Source: Pseudomonas haemolytica (GTDB lineage: Bacteria > Pseudomonadota > Gammaproteobacteria > Pseudomonadales > Pseudomonadaceae). Taken from it: DNA of 64,000 nt. The notes below the pieces were generated by a model. The model was not told where the DNA came from. It saw nothing but the letters and a program-made list of their open reading frames with translations, and made no database searches. The number at the start of each line of letters is the position of its first letter. Position 1 is the first letter of the stretch. The stretch lies in contig NZ_VOIW01000001.1 in assembly GCF_009659625.1 (NCBI RefSeq), positions 1,054,001-1,118,000 of the forward strand, written 5' to 3'. Positions 1-9,822 of this stretch are shown piece after piece. A program made the position numbers and the translations under genes.

Positions 1-1
1 C

Positions 2-643
2 GCGGTCAACCACACGCTGGACAGCTTCCTCGAGCACGACATGGTGATCTGTGGCGAAGTCGAGCTGCGTATCCACCACCACCTGCTGGTGGGTGAGAAC
101 ACCAAGACCGACAGCATCAGCCGTATCTACTCCCACGCCCAGTCCTTGGCCCAGTGTCGCAAGTGGCTGGATGCGCATTACCCGAATGTCGAGCGCGTGG
201 CGGTCTCCAGTAACGCTGAGGCCGCCAAGCGGGTCAAGGGTGAGTGGAACTCGGCGGCGATTGCCGGTGATATGGCTGCGGGCCTGTATGGCCTGACGCG
301 CCTGGCCGAAAAGATCGAGGACCGCCCGGACAACTCCACGCGCTTTTTGATGATCGGCAGTCAGGAAGTGCCGCCAACCGGCGACGACAAGACCTCGATC
401 ATCGTCTCCATGAGCAACAAGCCCGGCGCGCTGCATGAGCTGCTGGTGCCGTTCCACGATAACGGGATTGACCTGACGCGCATCGAGACTCGTCCTTCGC
501 GCAGCGGTAAATGGACTTATGTGTTCTTTATCGACTTCATCGGCCATCACCGCGACCCGCTGGTCAAGGGCGTGCTGGAGAAAATCAGTCAGGAAGCCGT
601 GGCACTCAAGGTGCTGGGCTCCTACCCGAAAGCGGTTCTGTGA
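2..643 (+). CDS. pheA: Chorismate mutase/prephenate dehydratase, C-terminal part (5' end outside window)
   Basis: Open from the first bases of the window in the frame of the visible 213 residues, so the start is missing. The visible part holds the end of the prephenate dehydratase domain and a C-terminal ACT regulatory domain. The ACT domain shows the GALHELL motif and an ETRPS motif, the counterpart of the ESRP motif that binds phenylalanine. The enzyme converts chorismate through prephenate to phenylpyruvate in the cytoplasm, and the ACT domain should give feedback inhibition by Phe. hisC follows after 9 bases, as in the Pseudomonas mixed-function supraoperon (serC-pheA-hisC-tyrA-aroA-cmk-rpsA). 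The bifunctional (AroQ-fused) nature is inferred from the family, because the N-terminus is not visible. Confidence 0.95.
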   Translation, partial: AVNHTLDSFLEHDMVICGEVELRIHHHLLVGENTKTDSISRIYSHAQSLAQCRKWLDAHYPNVERVAVSSNAEAAKRVKGEWNSAAIAGDMAAGLYGLTRLAEKIEDRPDNSTRFLMIGSQEVPPTGDDKTSIIVSMSNKPGALHELLVPFHDNGIDLTRIETRPSRSGKWTYVFFIDFIGHHRDPLVKGVLEKISQEAVALKVLGSYPKAVL

Positions 644-652
644 GGCTTTGAC

Positions 653-1765
653 ATGAGTGGCAACTTCCTCGCCCTGGCGCAGCCGGGCGTGCAACAACTC
701 TCGCCTTACGTTCCAGGCAAGCCTGTGGACGAACTGGCCCGTGAGTTGAATCTGGATCCGTCCCAAATCGTCAAGCTGGCGAGTAACGAAAACCCGCTGG
801 GCCCGAGCCCTAAAGTAGTGGCGGCGATTCGTGAAGAATTGGCTGAATTGACCCGTTACCCCGATGGCAACGGCTTTGCGCTCAAGTCCCTGTTGGCGAG
901 CAAGTGTCGGGTCGAACTGGATCAGGTGACGTTGGGCAATGGCTCCAACGACATCCTTGAGTTGGTCGGTCGTGCCTACCTGGCGCCTGGGCTGAATGCC
1001 GTGTTCAGCGAGCATGCCTTTGCGGTCTACCCGATTGTCACCCAGGCCGTGGGGGCTGATGCCCGTGTCATTCCCGCGAAAGACTGGGGCCATGACCTGC
1101 CGGCGATGCTGGCGGCAATCGATGCGCAAACCCGCGTGGTGTTTATCGCCAACCCGAACAACCCGACTGGCACCTGGTTCGATGAGCAGGCGCTGAATGA
1201 ATTCCTGCAGGATGTGCCGGAGCATGTGCTGGTAGTGCTCGACGAAGCCTATATCGAGTACGCCGAAGGCAGCGACCTGCCGGATGGTTTGGATTTCCTG
1301 GCAGCGTACCCGAACCTGCTGGTGTCGCGTACGTTCTCCAAGGCCTATGGCCTGGCTTCGCTGCGGGTTGGCTACGGCTTGTCCACGGCGGTAGTTGCCG
1401 ACGTGCTGAACCGCGTGCGTCAACCGTTCAACGTCAACAGCCTGGCCCTGGCGGCCGCCTGTGCGGCGGTGAAGGATGCCGAATACCTGGAAGAAGGGCG
1501 TCGCATCAACGAAAGCGGCATGCTGCAATTGCAGGAAGGCTTTCGCGAGTTGGGCCTGGGCTGGATTCCGTCCAAGGGCAACTTTATCTGTGTCGACCTC
1601 GGCCAAGTAGCTGCGCCGGTATTCCAGGGCTTGCTGCGCGAAGGCGTGATCGTGCGCCCGGTGGCCAACTACGGTATGCCGAACCACCTGCGAATCACCA
1701 TCGGTTTGCCGGCTGAGAACAGCCGTTTCCTCGAGGCGCTGGCCAAGGTTCTGGCCCGTGGTTGA
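653..1765 (+). CDS. hisC: Histidinol-phosphate/aromatic aminotransferase HisC (supraoperon paralogue)
   Basis: 370-residue fold-type I PLP aminotransferase, normal length for HisC. The substrate-binding start SNENPLGPSP and the NPNNPTG motif are present. The Schiff-base lysine is in TFSKAYGL at about residue 229. It exchanges an amino group between glutamate and imidazole acetol phosphate. Members encoded in this supraoperon (HisHb type) are known to accept aromatic keto acids too, which fits its place between pheA and tyrA. It starts 9 bases after pheA, and its last 8 bases overlap the GTG start of tyrA-aroA, so translation is probably coupled. A second hisC in the histidine operon is expected elsewhere in the genome. 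Confidence 0.95.
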   Translation: MSGNFLALAQPGVQQLSPYVPGKPVDELARELNLDPSQIVKLASNENPLGPSPKVVAAIREELAELTRYPDGNGFALKSLLASKCRVELDQVTLGNGSNDILELVGRAYLAPGLNAVFSEHAFAVYPIVTQAVGADARVIPAKDWGHDLPAMLAAIDAQTRVVFIANPNNPTGTWFDEQALNEFLQDVPEHVLVVLDEAYIEYAEGSDLPDGLDFLAAYPNLLVSRTFSKAYGLASLRVGYGLSTAVVADVLNRVRQPFNVNSLALAAACAAVKDAEYLEEGRRINESGMLQLQEGFRELGLGWIPSKGNFICVDLGQVAAPVFQGLLREGVIVRPVANYGMPNHLRITIGLPAENSRFLEALAKVLARG

Positions 1766-4004
1766 TGTCACTGCATTGCAACCTGCTGTGCCTATGATCG
1801 GTCGCCTGGTGGTAGTGGGCCTGGGGTTGATCGGTGGCTCCTTCGCCAAAGGCCTGCGGGAAAGCGGGCTGTGTGGCGAAGTTGTGGGTGTGGACCTGGA
1901 CCCGCAGTCGCGCAAGTTGGCGGTGGAGTTGGGTGTGGTGGACCGCTGTGAGGCGGACCTGGCCATCGCTTGCCAAGGCGCGGACGTGATCCAGCTCGCC
2001 GTACCGATCCTGGCCATGGAGAAACTGCTGGCGGTACTGGCTGGCATGGACCTGGGGCAGGCGATTCTCACGGACGTCGGCAGTGCCAAGGGCAACGTGG
2101 TGCGTGCTGCGCAGCGGGCGTTTGGCGCCATGCCGCCGCGCTTTGTGCCGGGCCACCCGATTGCGGGGTCCGAGCAGAGCGGGGTGGAAGCTTCCAATGC
2201 GCAGTTGTTCCGTCGGCATAAAGTGATCCTGACGCCGCTTGCGCAAACCGATCCTGCGGCGTTGGCTGTGGTGGATCGTCTCTGGCGCGAGTTGGGGGCG
2301 GATGTGGAGCATATGCAGGTCGAGCGCCACGACGAAGTGCTGGCGGCGACCAGTCATCTGCCCCATCTGCTGGCATTTGGCTTGGTAGATTCGTTGGCCA
2401 AGCGCAACGAGAACCTCGAGATTTTCCGTTACGCCGCCGGCGGCTTCCGCGACTTCACGCGGATTGCCGGCAGCGACCCGGTGATGTGGCACGACATCTT
2501 CCTCGCCAATCGCGAAGCGGTGTTGCGTACCCTGGACACTTTCCGCAGTGATCTCGACGCCTTGCGCGACGCGGTCGATGCCGGCGATGGTCATCAATTA
2601 TTGGGCGTGTTCACCCGTGCGCGGGTGGCGCGTGAGCATTTCAGCAAGATCCTGGCGCGCCGGGCCTATATGGAAACCGCAGTGAATACCGATGAGCTGA
2701 CTTTCATCGCCAACCCGGGTGGCCGCTTGAGCGGGCGTATCCGGGTGCCGGGTGACAAGTCGATCTCCCATCGGTCGATCATGCTCGGTTCGCTGGCTGA
2801 GGGCGTGACGGAAGTCGAAGGTTTTCTTGAGGGCGAAGACGCCCTGGCGACCTTGCAGGCGTTTCGCGACATGGGCGTGGTGATTGAAGGGCCGCACCAT
2901 GGGCGCGTGACTATCCATGGCGTCGGCCTGCACGGTTTGAAGGCAGCGCCTGGGCCGATCTACCTGGGCAACTCCGGTACGTCGATGCGCCTGTTGGCTG
3001 GCTTGCTGGCTGCGCAGAGCTTCGACAGTGTGCTGACGGGCGATGCATCGCTGTCCAAGCGCCCGATGAACCGCGTGGCCAAGCCGCTGCGGGAAATGGG
3101 CGCGGTGATCGACACCGGGCCGGAAGGCCGTCCGCCACTGACCATTCGTGGCGGTCAGGTGCTGAAAGGTCTGACTTACGCGCTGCCAATGGCCAGTGCG
3201 CAGGTCAAGTCCTGCCTGTTGCTGGCTGGCCTGTATGCACAAGGTAAAACCGCGGTGACCGAGCCTGCACCGACCCGCGACCATACCGAGCGCATGTTGC
3301 GCGGTTTTGGTTATCCGGTGGCGGTGGAGGGCGCGACGGCGTCGGTGGAATCTGGCCATAAATTGACCGCTACCCATATTGAAGTGCCGGGGGATATTTC
3401 GTCTGCGGCGTTTTTCCTGGTGGCGGCGTCGATTGCCGAGGGCTCCGAGTTGTTGCTCGAGCATGTCGGTGTCAACCCGACCCGCACCGGGGTGATCGAT
3501 ATCCTGCGGCTGATGGGCGCGGATATCACCTTGGAAAACCCGCGTGAAGTGGGTGGCGAGCCGGTTGCCGATCTGCGTGTCCGGGCTGCCGTGCTAAAAG
3601 GCATCGAGATTCCAGAAGCCTTGGTGCCGTTGGCGATCGATGAGTTTCCCGTGCTGTTTGTGGCGGCTGCCTGCGCCAAAGGCCGTACCGTGCTGCGCGG
3701 CGCCGAAGAGCTGCGTCTCAAGGAGTCCGACCGCATCCAGGTCATGGCCGATGGTCTGCTGGCCCTGGGTGTTAAGTGTGAACCCTCCCCCGATGGGATT
3801 ATCATTGACGGTGGCCCGATGGGCGGTGGTGAAGTGCACGCCCGTGGCGATCACCGGATTGCCATGGCGTTCAGCGTGGCTTCCTTGCGGGCGGCAGCGC
3901 CGATTCGTATCCGTGACTGCGCCAACGTTGCTACATCTTTTCCGAACTTTCTTACACTGTGTGCCCAAGTCGGCATCCGTGTTGCCCAAGAGGCTCAATT
4001 GTGA
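1758..4004 (+). CDS. Fused prephenate dehydrogenase / EPSP synthase (TyrA-AroA)
   Basis: 748 residues from a GTG that overlaps the end of hisC; an internal ATG at 1794 is an alternative start. Residues about 16-300 are a TyrA NAD-binding dehydrogenase (GLGLIGG at 21-27, [19 protein letters not shown]). It oxidises prephenate or arogenate toward tyrosine. From about residue 318 comes an EPSP synthase, the sixth shikimate-pathway step, with [30 protein letters not shown] and NPTR motifs. These four last-named elements, with GDKS, match the class II EPSP synthase signature. The fusion is normal for Pseudomonas. The last bases overlap the cmk start. Alternative: two functional units could also be translated separately, but no internal stop or second start with a Shine-Dalgarno (SD) is evident. 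Confidence 0.95.
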   Translation: MVDVTALQPAVPMIGRLVVVGLGLIGGSFAKGLRESGLCGEVVGVDLDPQSRKLAVELGVVDRCEADLAIACQGADVIQLAVPILAMEKLLAVLAGMDLGQAILTDVGSAKGNVVRAAQRAFGAMPPRFVPGHPIAGSEQSGVEASNAQLFRRHKVILTPLAQTDPAALAVVDRLWRELGADVEHMQVERHDEVLAATSHLPHLLAFGLVDSLAKRNENLEIFRYAAGGFRDFTRIAGSDPVMWHDIFLANREAVLRTLDTFRSDLDALRDAVDAGDGHQLLGVFTRARVAREHFSKILARRAYMETAVNTDELTFIANPGGRLSGRIRVPGDKSISHRSIMLGSLAEGVTEVEGFLEGEDALATLQAFRDMGVVIEGPHHGRVTIHGVGLHGLKAAPGPIYLGNSGTSMRLLAGLLAAQSFDSVLTGDASLSKRPMNRVAKPLREMGAVIDTGPEGRPPLTIRGGQVLKGLTYALPMASAQVKSCLLLAGLYAQGKTAVTEPAPTRDHTERMLRGFGYPVAVEGATASVESGHKLTATHIEVPGDISSAAFFLVAASIAEGSELLLEHVGVNPTRTGVIDILRLMGADITLENPREVGGEPVADLRVRAAVLKGIEIPEALVPLAIDEFPVLFVAAACAKGRTVLRGAEELRLKESDRIQVMADGLLALGVKCEPSPDGIIIDGGPMGGGEVHARGDHRIAMAFSVASLRAAAPIRIRDCANVATSFPNFLTLCAQVGIRVAQEAQL

Positions 4005-4690
4005 ATATCAAAGCACCGGTGATTACCATCGACGGGCCAAGCGGTTCGGGCAAAGGCACAATCGCCGGCATTCTGGCCAAGCGCCTGGGTTGGTGCCTGC
4101 TCGATTCCGGCGCGCTGTACCGCCTGCTGGCGTTCGCTGCACGCAACCATGGCGTCGACCTGACCAACGAAGAATCCCTGAAGCTACTGGCGGCGCACCT
4201 TGACGTGCAGTTCGTCGGCGCGACGGAAGGTCATCCTCAGCGCATCATCCTGGAAGGCGATGATGTGACCGACGACCTGCGTAACGAACAAGTCGGCTCC
4301 TGGGCGTCCCAGGTTGCCGCGCTGCCGGCCGTGCGTGATGCCTTGCTGCAGCGCCAGCGGGCGTTTCAGGAGCCGCCGGGCCTGGTGGCCGATGGCCGCG
4401 ACATGGGCACGGTGGTATTTCCCGAGGCGCCGCTGAAGATTTTCCTGACCGCCAGCGCCGAGGAGCGGGCGCGCCGCCGCTACTTGCAGTTGAAGGGCAA
4501 AGTCGATGGTGTTAGTCTGTCGAGTCTGCTAGATGAGATCCGTGCACGCGATGAGCGTGATACCCAGCGTGCGGTAGCCCCGCTCAAGCCGGCGGCTGAC
4601 GCAATACAGCTGGATTCCACGGAGTTGTCCATCGAGCAGGTGCTGGAACGCATCATGAGTGAAATCGCCATTCGCGATATCGCCGGGTGA
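4001..4690 (+). CDS. cmk: Cytidylate kinase
   Basis: 229 residues from GTG 4001, which overlaps the aroA stop (GTGA arrangement); this start gives the usual [21 protein letters not shown]-terminus. An upstream in-frame start inside aroA is rejected because it adds a non-homologous leader. It phosphorylates CMP and dCMP with ATP. The P-loop GPSGSGKGT lies near residues 11-19, the NMP-binding part follows ([12 protein letters not shown]), and [13 protein letters not shown] plus the Arg-rich [11 protein letters not shown] lid motif are typical. It sits between aroA and rpsA, as in many gammaproteobacteria. Confidence 0.96.
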   Translation: MNIKAPVITIDGPSGSGKGTIAGILAKRLGWCLLDSGALYRLLAFAARNHGVDLTNEESLKLLAAHLDVQFVGATEGHPQRIILEGDDVTDDLRNEQVGSWASQVAALPAVRDALLQRQRAFQEPPGLVADGRDMGTVVFPEAPLKIFLTASAEERARRRYLQLKGKVDGVSLSSLLDEIRARDERDTQRAVAPLKPAADAIQLDSTELSIEQVLERIMSEIAIRDIAG

Positions 4691-4702
4691 CCAAGAGGGC
4701 CG

Positions 4703-4796
4703 CAGGGGACCAGTCATAGTCCTGTGGTGCTTCTTCTAATTGAAACTAACCCACACCGTCTGGGGTGTGGAGATGGGCGTATTCTTCGCCCTCATC
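4703..4796 (+). promoter_or_regulatory. Structured rpsA leader, candidate S1 autoregulatory element
   Basis: Three consecutive hairpins can be read in the 120 bases between cmk and rpsA. The first is a bulged stem around 4703-4727. The second has CCACACC (4751-4757) pairing with GGTGTGG (4764-4770). The third has GATGGGCG (4772-4779) pairing with CGCCCTCATC (4787-4796), with a two-base bulge. The SD (AGGAATT) and ATG follow at once. In E. coli a three-hairpin rpsA leader gives both efficient initiation and autogenous repression by S1. Equivalence here is inferred from position and shape. Confidence 0.55.
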
Positions 4797-4809
4797 AACA
4801 GGAATTAAA

Positions 4810-6495
4810 ATGAGCGAAAGCTTTGCGGAACTCTTTGAAGAAAGCCTAAAAACCCTGAACCTTCAGGCAGGCTCCATCATCACCGGTGTTATCGTTGATA
4901 TCGATTACCAAGCTCGCTGGGTAACCGTTCACGCTGGTCTGAAGTCTGAAGCTCTGATCCCGCTGGAACAGTTCTACAACGATGCTGGCGACCTGACTAT
5001 CAATGTCGGTGACGAAGTTCACGTTGCTCTGGACTCGGTTGAAGACGGTTTCGGTGAAACCAAGCTGTCCCGTGAAAAAGCCAAGCGCGCTGAATGCTGG
5101 ATTGTTCTCGAAGCAGCCTTCGCAGCTGAAGAAGTGGTCAAGGGCGTTATCAACGGTAAGGTTAAAGGCGGCTTCACTGTCGACGTTAACGGCATCCGTG
5201 CGTTCCTGCCAGGTTCTTTGGTCGATGTTCGTCCAGTGCGCGACACCACGCACCTGGAAGGCAAGGAACTCGAATTCAAGGTCATCAAGCTCGATCAGAA
5301 GCGCAACAACGTTGTCGTTTCCCGTCGCAGCGTCCTGGAAGCAGAGAACTCCGCCGAGCGTGAAGCTCTGCTGGAATCCCTGCAGGAAGGCCAACAAGTC
5401 AAAGGTATCGTCAAGAACCTCACCGATTACGGCGCATTCGTCGATCTGGGTGGCGTCGATGGCCTGCTGCACATTACCGACATGGCTTGGAAGCGTATCA
5501 AGCATCCTTCCGAAATCGTCAACGTTGGCGACGAGATCGATGTCAAGGTTCTGAAGTACGATCGTGAGCGTAACCGCGTTTCCCTGGGCTTGAAGCAGCT
5601 GGGCGAAGATCCATGGGTTGCTATCAAGGCTCGTTACCCAGAAAGCACTCGCGTTACCGCGCGTGTTACCAACCTGACCGACTACGGCTGCTTCGCAGAG
5701 CTGGAAGAAGGCGTGGAAGGCCTGGTGCACGTTTCCGAAATGGACTGGACCAACAAGAACATCCACCCTTCGAAAGTCGTACAAGTCGGCGACGAAGTGG
5801 AAGTTATGGTTCTGGACATCGACGAAGAGCGTCGTCGTATCTCCCTGGGCATCAAGCAGTGCAAATCTAACCCATGGGAAGATTTCTCTGGCCAGTTCAA
5901 CAAGGGCGATAAAATCTCCGGCACCATCAAGTCGATCACCGATTTCGGTATCTTCATTGGTCTGGACGGCGGCATCGACGGCCTGGTTCACCTGTCCGAC
6001 ATCTCCTGGAACGAAGTTGGCGAAGAAGCTGTTCGTCGTTTCAAGAAGGGCGACGAGCTGGACACCGTTATCCTGTCGGTTGACCCAGAGCGCGAGCGCA
6101 TCTCCCTGGGCATCAAGCAGCTGGAAAGCGATCCGTTCTCCGAGTACGTTCAAGAGAACGACAAAGGCGCAATCGTTAAGGGCACTGTGAAAGAAGTTGA
6201 CGCTAAAGGCGCCATCATCACTCTGGCCGACGATATCGAAGCGACTCTGAAAGCCTCCGAAATCAGCCGTGACCGCGTTGAAGACGCGCGCAACGTTCTG
6301 AAAGAAGGCCAGGAAGTAGAAGCCAAGATCATCAGCGTTGACCGCAAGAGCCGCGTAATCCAACTCTCCATCAAGTCGAAAGACGAAGTTGAAGAGAAAG
6401 AAGCTATCCAGAGCCTGAAAGAATCGGCCCCGGAAGCTGCTGCTGATACCACCATGGCGGCACTGCTGCGCCAGGCTATGGCTAAGCAGAACTAA
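4810..6495 (+). CDS. rpsA: 30S ribosomal protein S1
   Basis: 561 residues from ATG 4810, preceded by AGGAATTAAA. The sequence is made of six successive S1 RNA-binding (OB-fold) repeats, visible as repeated blocks such as [37 protein letters not shown] and [19 protein letters not shown]. The C-terminal two repeats are more diverged. It binds mRNA leaders on the 30S subunit. Codon use is strongly biased and rich in favoured codons, as expected for a highly expressed gene. A clear terminator closes the unit. The long open frame on the opposite strand is a by-product of this codon bias. Confidence 0.98.
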   Translation: MSESFAELFEESLKTLNLQAGSIITGVIVDIDYQARWVTVHAGLKSEALIPLEQFYNDAGDLTINVGDEVHVALDSVEDGFGETKLSREKAKRAECWIVLEAAFAAEEVVKGVINGKVKGGFTVDVNGIRAFLPGSLVDVRPVRDTTHLEGKELEFKVIKLDQKRNNVVVSRRSVLEAENSAEREALLESLQEGQQVKGIVKNLTDYGAFVDLGGVDGLLHITDMAWKRIKHPSEIVNVGDEIDVKVLKYDRERNRVSLGLKQLGEDPWVAIKARYPESTRVTARVTNLTDYGCFAELEEGVEGLVHVSEMDWTNKNIHPSKVVQVGDEVEVMVLDIDEERRRISLGIKQCKSNPWEDFSGQFNKGDKISGTIKSITDFGIFIGLDGGIDGLVHLSDISWNEVGEEAVRRFKKGDELDTVILSVDPERERISLGIKQLESDPFSEYVQENDKGAIVKGTVKEVDAKGAIITLADDIEATLKASEISRDRVEDARNVLKEGQEVEAKIISVDRKSRVIQLSIKSKDEVEEKEAIQSLKESAPEAAADTTMAALLRQAMAKQN

Positions 6496-6512
6496 GTTCT
6501 GTAAAGCTATAG

Positions 6513-6541
6513 AAAAAGGGCGACTTCGGTCGCCCTTTTTT
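6513..6541 (+). terminator. Rho-independent terminator of rpsA
   Basis: Stem AAAGGGCGAC / GTCGCCCTTT closed by a TTCG tetraloop and followed by a run of T. It lies 18 bases after the rpsA stop. Confidence 0.93.
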
Positions 6542-6655
6542 GCGCCTGAAATTTGATGAATCAACAACATAGAACCATGGCGTTCAGCTCGCTGTCAGAA
6601 CTGACTATAGTCGTTAAAGATGCTATTTCGCGTTGCTGATTCAGTAAGGGTTTGA

Positions 6656-6940
6656 ATGAACAGGATTATTGTAATACTCGCATTAGTGGTGCTTGCAGGC
6701 TGTTCCTCCACCAGTGCCACGACCCACGCCAAGCGCGGCGCCAGTGGCATCGAGATCGACTGCTCCGGCTTGGGCAATAAATGGGAGAAGTGCGAGAAGC
6801 GTGCTGCCCGTGAGTGCAAGATGCAGGGTTACAAGGTCGTCGCCCGCTCCAGTGATGCCCAGGATGAAGAGGGTGACTACCTGTTTGGTTGGAACCCTGC
6901 AGGTGCGGTGACTCGGACGATGTTGGTGATCTGTAAGTGA
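6656..6940 (+). CDS. Small predicted lipoprotein
   Basis: 94 residues. The N-terminus is a lipoprotein signal (MNRIIVILALVVLAGC), with lipobox LAGC and the acylated Cys at residue 16. The mature part has four further cysteines (C34, C46, C54 and C93 by position), which could form two disulphides in the periplasm. A WNPAG segment sits near the end. No recognised domain. It lies alone between the rpsA terminator and ihfB, with 115 and 131 base gaps, so it is probably its own transcription unit. Function unknown. Confidence 0.8.
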   Translation: MNRIIVILALVVLAGCSSTSATTHAKRGASGIEIDCSGLGNKWEKCEKRAARECKMQGYKVVARSSDAQDEEGDYLFGWNPAGAVTRTMLVICK

Positions 6941-7071
6941 GGGCGTTTGTGTTCGCCGTAGGTGTTTATTCTCTCAGCAGATTAGTTCGCTCATGGGCTG
7001 TTCAAAATCGTCAAGTCATGCTAAAACCTTCGAAGCGCTTTTCCTAGCTGCTTGAAAAAGAAGGGAAAAAT

Positions 7072-7368
7072 ATGACGAAGTCGGAGTTGATCGAACGAAT
7101 TGTCACCCATCAAGGGCTGCTCTCATCCAAGGATGTAGAGCTGGCTATCAAGACCATGCTTGAGCAAATGTCCCAGTGCCTGGCTACCGGGGATCGTATC
7201 GAGATCCGCGGCTTCGGTAGTTTCTCACTGCACTACCGCGCACCGCGCGTAGGTCGCAACCCAAAAACCGGCCAGTCCGTGAGCCTCGACGGCAAGTTCG
7301 TGCCCCACTTCAAGCCGGGCAAGGAATTGCGCGATCGGGTGAACGAAGAAGAGGAAGAAGGCGTCTGA
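7072..7368 (+). CDS. ihfB: Integration host factor subunit beta
   Basis: 98-residue member of the HU/IHF family. The diagnostic DNA-bending segment [12 protein letters not shown] is present, with the IHF-beta N-terminus [10 protein letters not shown]. The SD is GAAGGGAAAAAT. With IhfA it forms the heterodimer that bends DNA by about 160-180 degrees at sites needed for many sigma-54 promoters. This is relevant here because a sigma-54 promoter is predicted near 27.74 kb. ihfB is the conserved left border of the Pseudomonas O-antigen locus, which follows. Confidence 0.97.
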   Translation: MTKSELIERIVTHQGLLSSKDVELAIKTMLEQMSQCLATGDRIEIRGFGSFSLHYRAPRVGRNPKTGQSVSLDGKFVPHFKPGKELRDRVNEEEEEGV

Positions 7369-7392
7369 GTGTTTTTGGGGTAGGAGAAAGTT

Positions 7393-7623
7393 ATGCGTGG
7401 GGTTAAGCGCGTTGTTGCGGTATTGATTGCAGTGCTTGCGGCGTTGGTGGTTTTGGCATTCGTGCTCGAGAATCAGCAGGGCGTTGCGCTGTCATTCCTG
7501 GGGTGGAGTACTGCGCAAATGCCGGTGGCGGTATTTGTGGTGGCGGCTTTGATTGTGGGGATGCTGATAGGGCCGCTGTTAGGGGTATTTGTGCGTAGAA
7601 GCCGATATAAGTCGATTGCCTAG
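7393..7623 (+). CDS. LapA-domain (DUF1049) inner-membrane protein
   Basis: 76 residues with two predicted membrane helices (about 5-27 and 43-66) and a short basic C-terminus (RRSRYKS). The FVLENQQGVALSFLG segment between the helices is typical of the lipopolysaccharide assembly protein A (LapA/YciS) domain. In E. coli LapA works with LapB in LPS assembly control. It begins 24 bases after ihfB and is probably co-transcribed. It is conserved next to ihfB in Pseudomonas. Function by family only. Confidence 0.8.
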   Translation: MRGVKRVVAVLIAVLAALVVLAFVLENQQGVALSFLGWSTAQMPVAVFVVAALIVGMLIGPLLGVFVRRSRYKSIA

Positions 7624-7971
7624 CGATAGGTTCTGTTGCAAAGGTGACGTCGTCTTAATGGCTTTGATGACCGTTTGTCAGAAACCTTATGATGCAACGC
7701 TTTTTGAGTTTCGCGCGGAGGCCTGTTCACATTGCTCCGATGGTTCAGATTGCACGCACAGGTTAATCAGAATCATCCTACATACGTGTCAAGACTTGTA
7801 ATATGTCAGAGAGATGGCAAAATGGAATCTGTTCTCGATAACAGGCATTTTGTGCGCTCAAAATTTGGCAGAGACGCCGGGTTTTTGGCGGTCATCCAAT
7901 TAAAATAAAAAATACACAATTTCTGCCTGCATAACGAGCCCGCAGTTTCTCTTTGAAGGCAGGTTTTTGTT
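7624..7971. other. 348-bp intergenic region, left edge of the O-antigen cluster
   Basis: No credible gene. It begins with an IS6-like terminal sequence (7629-7643). It then becomes AT-rich around 7900-7920, which is plausible promoter territory for wzz, though no clear -35/-10 pair could be fixed. A weak CTGCCT...AGGCAG stem lies just before the wzz start. A 70-codon frame from about 7589 spans the end of the LapA gene and is not supported. Confidence 0.6.
7629..7643 (+). mobile_element. Solo IS6-family-like terminal repeat
   Basis: GGTTCTGTTGCAAAG, identical to the terminal inverted repeat core I recall for IS6-family elements such as IS257/IS431. No transposase frame and no facing inverted copy are visible nearby. 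It lies 5 bases after the LapA-domain gene, where the accessory O-antigen DNA begins. Confidence 0.45.
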
Positions 7972-9282
7972 GTGAGTAGTAGCTTCCGCGCGCCCCCGGT
8001 ACCGCCATTTGAGATCAGCCTCATCGCAGTCTCTGAGGCCGTCTGCAAACAGAAGAAATTCATAGCGCTAGTAACTGCCGCAGTAGGCTTGATCGCTGTG
8101 GCATATGCGTTTATCGCCACTCCTGAGTATCAGGTGAGCAGCGTGTTGAGGCCTGCGGCTATTAACGAGCTGGATGCGCTTAATCGCTCTGAGATTTACG
8201 CCCTTCCTCCTGGGGAGGCATTGACCAGAGTTGGTGCTGCGTTGGAGTCCTATGAAACCAGGCTTGGTTTTTTTCGTGAAAACCAGAAGCTCTTCAAAGA
8301 GTTTGAGCGCCCGGGTCGGACGCTCGAGCAGAGCTTCGAAGAGTTCAACCGTAACTCGATTAGTCTGTCCCTCCCAGACCCAAAGAAAGCAGACATCCTG
8401 AGTTCTTTTATTCGAATTGAAATGAACTATCCCAAAGATGTTGATGGGGTAACTATCCTCAATGGATTTGTGAATTACGCGATAGCAACGGAAAGAGAGC
8501 ATATTGCGGCCGACCTAAATGTTATTGTCAAAAACCGACTGAACGAATTGAATGGAAAGCTTAAGGCTGCGCGTTCTAGTTATGATAATGACAAAGAAGC
8601 CAAGATTGTCTCGCTGCAAGAATCCAACAATCTACGTCGTGCTCAACTGCGTGATGAGCTCAAGGCTTTACGTACCCAGTTGAAGACTGAGCGCGCCGAC
8701 CGAGTTGCGCAGCTAAACGAAGCCATCGGCATCGCCAAATCTTTAGGGATCCGTAAACCCACTACACCAACCTCATTGGGTGAGGCGGATCGAGTGGGCA
8801 CGCCTACCACTATGCGAACCGAAGTCAATAATCAGCAGATCCCGCTTTACTTCATGGGATCGGAGGCATTAGAGGCTGAACGTAGTGCTCTGCAGCAGAG
8901 GAAATCCGACGACTTCACTGCTAGGAGGATTGGGGAGATTGCCAAGGAACTGCAGTTGCTTGAAAATAATCGCGAAGTTGAAATTTTAAATAGTCGCCAG
9001 AATGAAGACGTGTTTCTCGCCGGTGTCCAGTCGTTGCGCGCTGAAGCTGTGCGGTTGCAGGGGCTCGATATTGACATGAGTCGTTTGAAACTGGTCACAA
9101 TCGATAAGCAGGCCTTGGAGCCTCTTAACCCGATTAAGCCCAATAGAAAGTTGATCATCATATTCGGCTTGTTGTTCGGGCTCGGGCTCGGTGTTGCGAT
9201 TGTCGCCCTCCGCTCTATTCTTAGCCAGCAGCGAGCAGCAGTACCAGTACCTGTATCGTTGGTAAATAATTCGATGGTTTGA
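7972..9282 (+). CDS. wzz: Wzz-type O-antigen chain-length determinant
   Basis: 436 residues from GTG 7972. The topology is that of a polysaccharide co-polymerase: a first membrane helix at about residues 26-46, a large periplasmic region rich in coiled-coil-forming helices (about 150-370), and a second membrane helix at about 391-413, after a proline-containing LEPLNPIKPNRK segment that is typical of Wzz/PCP proteins. It sets the modal length of the O chain made by Wzy. At 436 residues it is longer than enterobacterial WzzB (about 325) and similar to Pseudomonas and FepE-like forms. First gene of the O-antigen cluster. Confidence 0.9.
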   Translation: MSSSFRAPPVPPFEISLIAVSEAVCKQKKFIALVTAAVGLIAVAYAFIATPEYQVSSVLRPAAINELDALNRSEIYALPPGEALTRVGAALESYETRLGFFRENQKLFKEFERPGRTLEQSFEEFNRNSISLSLPDPKKADILSSFIRIEMNYPKDVDGVTILNGFVNYAIATEREHIAADLNVIVKNRLNELNGKLKAARSSYDNDKEAKIVSLQESNNLRRAQLRDELKALRTQLKTERADRVAQLNEAIGIAKSLGIRKPTTPTSLGEADRVGTPTTMRTEVNNQQIPLYFMGSEALEAERSALQQRKSDDFTARRIGEIAKELQLLENNREVEILNSRQNEDVFLAGVQSLRAEAVRLQGLDIDMSRLKLVTIDKQALEPLNPIKPNRKLIIIFGLLFGLGLGVAIVALRSILSQQRAAVPVPVSLVNNSMV

Positions 9283-9822
9283 AGTTCGTAGCGTATTGCA
9301 TTGCCTGGAGCTATCAGCTTAAAAAGTGTGTGCTCCTTCCAGGCTGGCTCGATTATTGGTTGCGGTGCGGCGCGTACCTTTTGGCTGTTCCGTTATTGGC
9401 TCAGGCGTATAGCGTGTCCTGTAGGCGATGTGTTTAGCCAGCGTGTTAACTTTAATCAGGCTTCGTGCCTGTCATTCAGTGCTTGTTGAAGCTTTATCTA
9501 TGCATGCAAAGCGCTCGGCAGCCTTCGCTTTGTCGGATTTTCCAGGTATGCGAACGAAGCTCCCACCCCTCAACTACGCTTGTGTTTCGATGCACCGCAA
9601 AAAGGTATGACTGGCTCTGGCCCGCTAGGAGAATGAGAGATTTGGCGGGTCAGGGTCAGATTGATGGAGGCATGGCTGCGCGCAGGCGTGATGAAATTCA
9701 CACCTTTATCATGGAACCTGGCGCTGCTGGGGTCGGTCAACTGCGTCAATATTAGTAATCCTCAAGGCCAGCGCCTCCGCTGCCCGTTAATTTTATCGGC
9801 ATGAAAGGGAAATTTTAATCCA
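9283..9822. other. 540-bp gap between wzz and rmlA without a recognisable gene
   Basis: All open frames are short, overlapping and without family resemblance. Composition is more GC-balanced than in the following genes. rmlB or another dTDP-sugar gene is often found at this position in related clusters, so the gap may be a deletion scar. No residual rmlB motif could be read. A short frame from about 9664 reads into the rmlA SD region and ends just before it. Confidence 0.5.

Noticed and set aside
4846..6570. 574-codon open frame on the minus strand opposite rpsA
   Set aside because: Mirror frame of the strongly codon-biased rpsA; no family resemblance and no SD.
7922..7970. CTGCCT...AGGCAG stem followed by T run just before wzz
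   Set aside because: Six-base stem with a loop of about 30 bases is too weak for a terminator or attenuator call; probably chance.
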